Of a DNA stretch of 64,000 bases, positions 60,773 to 64,000 are shown in pieces; positions within the stretch are counted from its first letter, which is position 1, and each line of letters opens with the position of its first letter. A program made the position numbers and the translations under genes. Source of the DNA: Flavobacterium anhuiense (GTDB lineage: Bacteria; Bacteroidota; Bacteroidia; Flavobacteriales; Flavobacteriaceae); contig NZ_FMVC01000004.1 in NCBI RefSeq assembly GCF_900101855.1, positions 124,001-188,000 on the forward strand, read 5' to 3'. The notes beneath the pieces were generated by a model. That model saw only the letters and a program-made list of their open reading frames with translations, was not told where the DNA came from and ran no database searches.

Positions 60773-62920
60773 TTATCCTTTCTTCAAAATACTTCCAATA
60801 CCTCGCCCGATCTGTTCTATGGCTTCGATTCCTTTTGCTAAAGGCGATGATGTAAAATCTTCATAAGCATCCATTGAACTTTCTTTTCTATCGTCTTGCG
60901 GATAAACTAAAATCACATTGTTATCGTTGAAATATTTTTCAAATTTCTGTGGCAGTTTATCAAAAATAGACTGATATGAAACAGAACCTTTTCTAGAAAG
61001 ATTAAAAACGACTAAATCGGTTAGTTTTATTTCGTCTGAAATACTTTCAAAATCTTCCCAATCAGAAACATTTTTAAATCCTAATTTGGCATTTAATTTC
61101 AAATTATTAGCAATCTGCTGAATGGTTTCGTGAGTTTTATATTCAGCATAAAGCACAATCGGAATACTCAATTCCTGTGATAAACGGCATATTTTCTGAA
61201 GCAGTAAGTGAAACCCGACACCTCTTTCAGAAAATGGCGGACAAATAAAAACCAATCTTTTTTCTTCGATAAAATTCTTCTGAAATCTACAGATAAACAG
61301 ACTCTTATCAACATTATTGATGATTGAATCTACATTTTCTCCAAAAATTTTATCGATAAATCCTGTTTTTCTCGGCCATCCGACAATTACAATATCGGAC
61401 ATAATTTCTTTTGAAGTTCTGGCAATTCCACTCGCTGGATTGTGGTCAATTCTGGCAATGGTATTGATTTTAACTTCTGAAGCTGAACCTTGAATAACAA
61501 ATTTATCGGCCGCTTTTCTGTACTTTAAAATATTTTTTTCTGCCTGATTATTATTCGGTACAATCGTCAATAAAGTAATGGGGTTAGATGATTTTTTATC
61601 TTTTATCAAAAGAGCAAAATCCAATAAACTTGCCGCTGCAGAAGTTTTCGCCAGTGGAATCAGAATATGTTCGTCTAAAATTTGATCTCTACCAGCATCT
61701 TCATGAGAAAACTCTTCTTCGCAGATTGCAATTTTCTTGGCGGCTTTTTCAGTTGCAAACGAAGCTACAATACAAGTAATCAGGATTAGAATAATGGTTC
61801 CGTTTAAGATATTTTCGTCTAAAATTTTAGCTTTATAACCCACCAAAATCACGGCTAAAGTTGCTGCCGCGTGCGCACTGCTCAACCCAAAAATAAGCTG
61901 TCTTTCGGTTCTGGTATATTTAAAAACAATTTGAGTAAAAAATGCTGCAATCCATTTTCCAAATATCGCCACAACACTCAAAGTTCCAGCTACGATTAAA
62001 GCTGTTGGTCCGCTTAAAATAACGCTGACATCAACTAACATTCCTACTGAAATCAGAAAAAACGGAATGAATAATGAATTTCCAATAAACTCAATTCTGT
62101 TCATTAATGCTGACGAATGCGGAATTAAAGGATTCAATGCCAAACCAGCCACGAACGCGCCAATAATAGGCTCTACTCCTGCTACTTCGGCTAAAAAAGC
62201 TGCAAAGAAAACCACAGAAAGCACAAAGATGTAATGCGCATGTTTTTCACTCTCTAATTTTTTGAAAAACCATTTAGCAATTCTTGGAATAAGCAAAAAC
62301 ATTATGGCTGAAAAAATTGCCAGCGAAATAGTCAATTTGATCCAGAAAGCCTGATTTAAGCTTCCTTGAGCACTTCCCATAATTACGGCCAAAATAATCA
62401 AAACAGCTGTATCGGTCAAAATTGTTCCTCCAACAGTAATGGCAACTGCTTGATTTTTGGCAATTCCCAGTTTACTCACAATCGGATACGCAACCAAAGT
62501 ATGTGTCGCAAACATGCTCGCAGTTAAAAAACTGGCATTGAAATCGTATTGAAGCAAATAAAAACAAACTGGAAAACCAATTGAAAGCGGCAGAATGAAG
62601 GTAAAAAAACCAAAGAGCAAACTCTTATTTCGGTTGGCTTTAAACTCATTCATATCCAATTCTAATCCAGCAATGAACATAATGTACAGAAGTCCAATTG
62701 TTGAAAAAAGATCAACTGCAGAGTTTTTTGCCAAGATATTTAAACCGTGGGGACCGATAATAACTCCAGAAATAATTAGTCCAATAATTCCCGGAATATT
62801 AATTTTTTTAAGCAAAATCGGCGAAAGCAGAATAATAAAAAGTATTAACGAAAAAATCAATACGGGGTTGCTTAAAGGTAATTCGAATTCTTGTAATAGA
62901 TGTCTGAAAAATTCTATCAT
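60773..62920 (-). CDS. CPA2-family cation:proton antiporter with C-terminal cytosolic domain
   Basis: This 715-aa protein has about 12-13 membrane helices in the first 395 residues, a Na_H_Exchanger fold that swaps Na+ or K+ for H+. Features include PGIIGLIISGVIIGPHGLN and the extended GAFVAGLALNP. A soluble C-terminal part of about 310 residues has two universal-stress-protein-like alpha/beta regions (LIPLAKTSAAASLLDFALLI and IVLYAEYKTHE). It is transcribed toward the SMI1 gene. Confidence 0.9.
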   Translation of the reverse strand: MIEFFRHLLQEFELPLSNPVLIFSLILFIILLSPILLKKINIPGIIGLIISGVIIGPHGLNILAKNSAVDLFSTIGLLYIMFIAGLELDMNEFKANRNKSLLFGFFTFILPLSIGFPVCFYLLQYDFNASFLTASMFATHTLVAYPIVSKLGIAKNQAVAITVGGTILTDTAVLIILAVIMGSAQGSLNQAFWIKLTISLAIFSAIMFLLIPRIAKWFFKKLESEKHAHYIFVLSVVFFAAFLAEVAGVEPIIGAFVAGLALNPLIPHSSALMNRIEFIGNSLFIPFFLISVGMLVDVSVILSGPTALIVAGTLSVVAIFGKWIAAFFTQIVFKYTRTERQLIFGLSSAHAAATLAVILVGYKAKILDENILNGTIILILITCIVASFATEKAAKKIAICEEEFSHEDAGRDQILDEHILIPLAKTSAAASLLDFALLIKDKKSSNPITLLTIVPNNNQAEKNILKYRKAADKFVIQGSASEVKINTIARIDHNPASGIARTSKEIMSDIVIVGWPRKTGFIDKIFGENVDSIINNVDKSLFICRFQKNFIEEKRLVFICPPFSERGVGFHLLLQKICRLSQELSIPIVLYAEYKTHETIQQIANNLKLNAKLGFKNVSDWEDFESISDEIKLTDLVVFNLSRKGSVSYQSIFDKLPQKFEKYFNDNNVILVYPQDDRKESSMDAYEDFTSSPLAKGIEAIEQIGRGIGSILKKG

Positions 62921-63214
62921 ATGGTAACTTTATCTTCTTGTGGCATTATAATTTGTAAAAAGACATTTTCAGAATTCAAACAAAATCCATGAAGTATTAA
63001 TATTAAAGAATCGAGTATTTTTAGCACTCGTTCTTTTACAAAAATACCTAAAAATAGTGAACTTTTTACTTAAAGCACATATTAAGGTTTTAAATTTATT
63101 TCGTTGCCGAATTATTAAATTTTAATATTTTTTTTAACAAATACGCAAGATTAACAATCAAAAATTAATCATCATTGCATTATTCGATTATCTTTGTCTT
63201 AACAAAAATTGAAC
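62921..63214. other. 294-bp divergent intergenic region between antiporter and sdaA
   Basis: This gap between two diverging genes is AT-rich and shows no coding frame or palindromic repeat family. The only clear signal is the -7-like element at 63188-63195 for sdaA. No convincing promoter for the antiporter was found. Confidence 0.6.
63188..63195 (+). promoter_or_regulatory. Predicted -7 promoter element of sdaA
   Basis: TATCTTTG matches TAnnTTTG and lies 19 bp upstream of the sdaA start. A -33 TTG is not clear, with TTA at a similar position. Confidence 0.5.
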
Positions 63215-64000
63215 AATGGAAGAATGTATCTCTGTTTTTGATATGCTTAAAATTGGCGTTGGCCCTTCAAGCTCACATACTTTAGGTCCTTGGCGCGCTG
63301 CCGAACGTTTTCTTGAAGAGCTCAAAGACGAAGCAATTTTAGACGACATTACAAGAGTAAAAGTCGACTTATATGGCTCTCTTTCTTTAACTGGAAAAGG
63401 CCACGCAACAGATCTTGCTGTAATGCTCGGATTGAGCGGACAAGATCCTGAATATATTCCTGTTGAAGATATTGCGGGAATTATTAAAAAAATCGAAACT
63501 ACAAACGAAATCAATTTGGGCAACCAAAAAGTGATTCCGTTCTTTTTTCTTCAAGACATTGTTTTCAACAAAGATTTTCTTCCGTTTCATGCCAATGGTT
63601 TGAAATTTACAGCTTACAAATCTGATGATTCTGAATATGAATCTACTTTTTATTCTATCGGAGGCGGATTTGTTGTAAAAGAAGAACGTACCAATGCGAA
63701 AGAAAAAAAAGCTATAAAATGTGCGTTTCCTTACCCGATTCAAAACGCAGCTGAATTGTTGAATTATACTATTACTGAAAATAAATCAATTTCTGAAATT
63801 GTATATCAAAATGAAATTTCGATGCGTCCAGAAGCCGAAGTGCATTCAGAATTAATGCGCATTTGGAATACAATGCTGGAATGCATGTACATTGGCTGCC
63901 ACTCTGAAGGCATTCTTCCTGGCGGACTTCATGTGCGCAGAAGAGCTTTTGACATGCACCAAAACTTAATCGGATTGTCTAATTATACCGACCCGCAAAG
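63215..64000 (+). CDS. sdaA: L-serine ammonia-lyase (5' part, runs off the window)
   Basis: This is the first 262 codons of an iron-sulfur L-serine dehydratase, which converts serine to pyruvate and ammonia. The start MEECISVFDMLKIGVGPSSS and the SHTLGPWRAAERF block are typical of single-chain SdaA/SdhL proteins. SLSLTGKGHATD and the SIGGGF loop follow. The gene has no stop before position 64000, so about 200 more residues, including the cluster-binding Cys residues, should lie beyond the window. Confidence 0.93.

Noticed and set aside
63188..63743. Two minus-strand open frames of 111 and 118 aa
   Set aside because: They are antisense to the clear sdaA reading frame, which has strong family similarity.
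1..64000. tRNA, rRNA, transposase or prophage genes
   Set aside because: I looked through the gaps and proteins and found no cloverleaf, ribosomal RNA stretch, transposase or phage structural gene that I could support.

Overview
The window is AT-rich, gene-dense DNA from a Bacteroidota bacterium, most likely a Flavobacterium or close relative. Supporting signs are SusC/SusD pairs, DUF3667, DUF4293 and DUF6438-type proteins, a Rho factor with a long Asn/Gln-rich insert, and promoters of the Bacteroidota type (TTG, about 19 bp, TAnnTTTG). Intergenic spacers are packed with palindromic repeats of the kind I associate with Flavobacterium genomes. I see no rRNA, tRNA, CRISPR array, transposase or prophage.

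Region 1 (29-13674) is a sulfate-ester locus. It holds a SusC/SusD pair, three sulfatases with CxPxR formylglycine motifs, a 39-aa membrane peptide, a di-iron hydroxylase of the sterol desaturase superfamily, a rhodanese-thioredoxin fusion and a YeiH-type putative sulfate exporter. No glycoside hydrolase is present. My reading is that a sulfated, perhaps non-carbohydrate, compound is imported, desulfated and possibly hydroxylated, and that sulfate is then exported. One sulfatase lacks an active-site His, and the rhodanese lacks its catalytic Cys.

Region 2 (13.7-26.4 kb) is mostly housekeeping: rocD with a divergent Lrp-type regulator, a dienelactone-hydrolase-like protein, DUF3667, an M28 peptidase, rho, DUF4293, a LuxR-type response regulator with its kinase, a phosphoesterase, truA and an ABC exporter. 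A structured-RNA-like element fills the 150 bp between truA and the ABC gene.

Region 3 (26.4-36.2 kb) reads as a regulated peptide or protein utilisation locus. A LytS-type kinase, a zinc metalloprotease, a RagA/RagB (SusC/SusD) pair and a LytTR response regulator lie in a row, the last with its own promoter. An HNH/NUMOD4-like gene and lpdA follow.

Region 4 (39.1-43.1 kb) is the best candidate for a poorly described system. An SPFH-SHOCT protein, an 80-aa zinc-ribbon protein, a coiled-coil zinc-finger protein and an acidic DUF6620-like protein are packed as an operon, followed by a DUF2314-ankyrin protein.

Region 5 (43.2-60.8 kb) is a mosaic of small accessory genes: GNAT, three DUF1801, two SRPBCC, DUF2625, YdeI, DUF2975 with a small HTH protein, quinone reductase, NmrA with AraC, serine hydrolase, MBL, lactonase, LOG, 2H phosphoesterase, VOC and SMI1/KNR4. 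It also holds two gene remnants and a truncated gene. The window ends with a CPA2 antiporter and the start of an L-serine dehydratase gene that runs off the edge. All functional statements rest on motifs and family knowledge; no database search was run.
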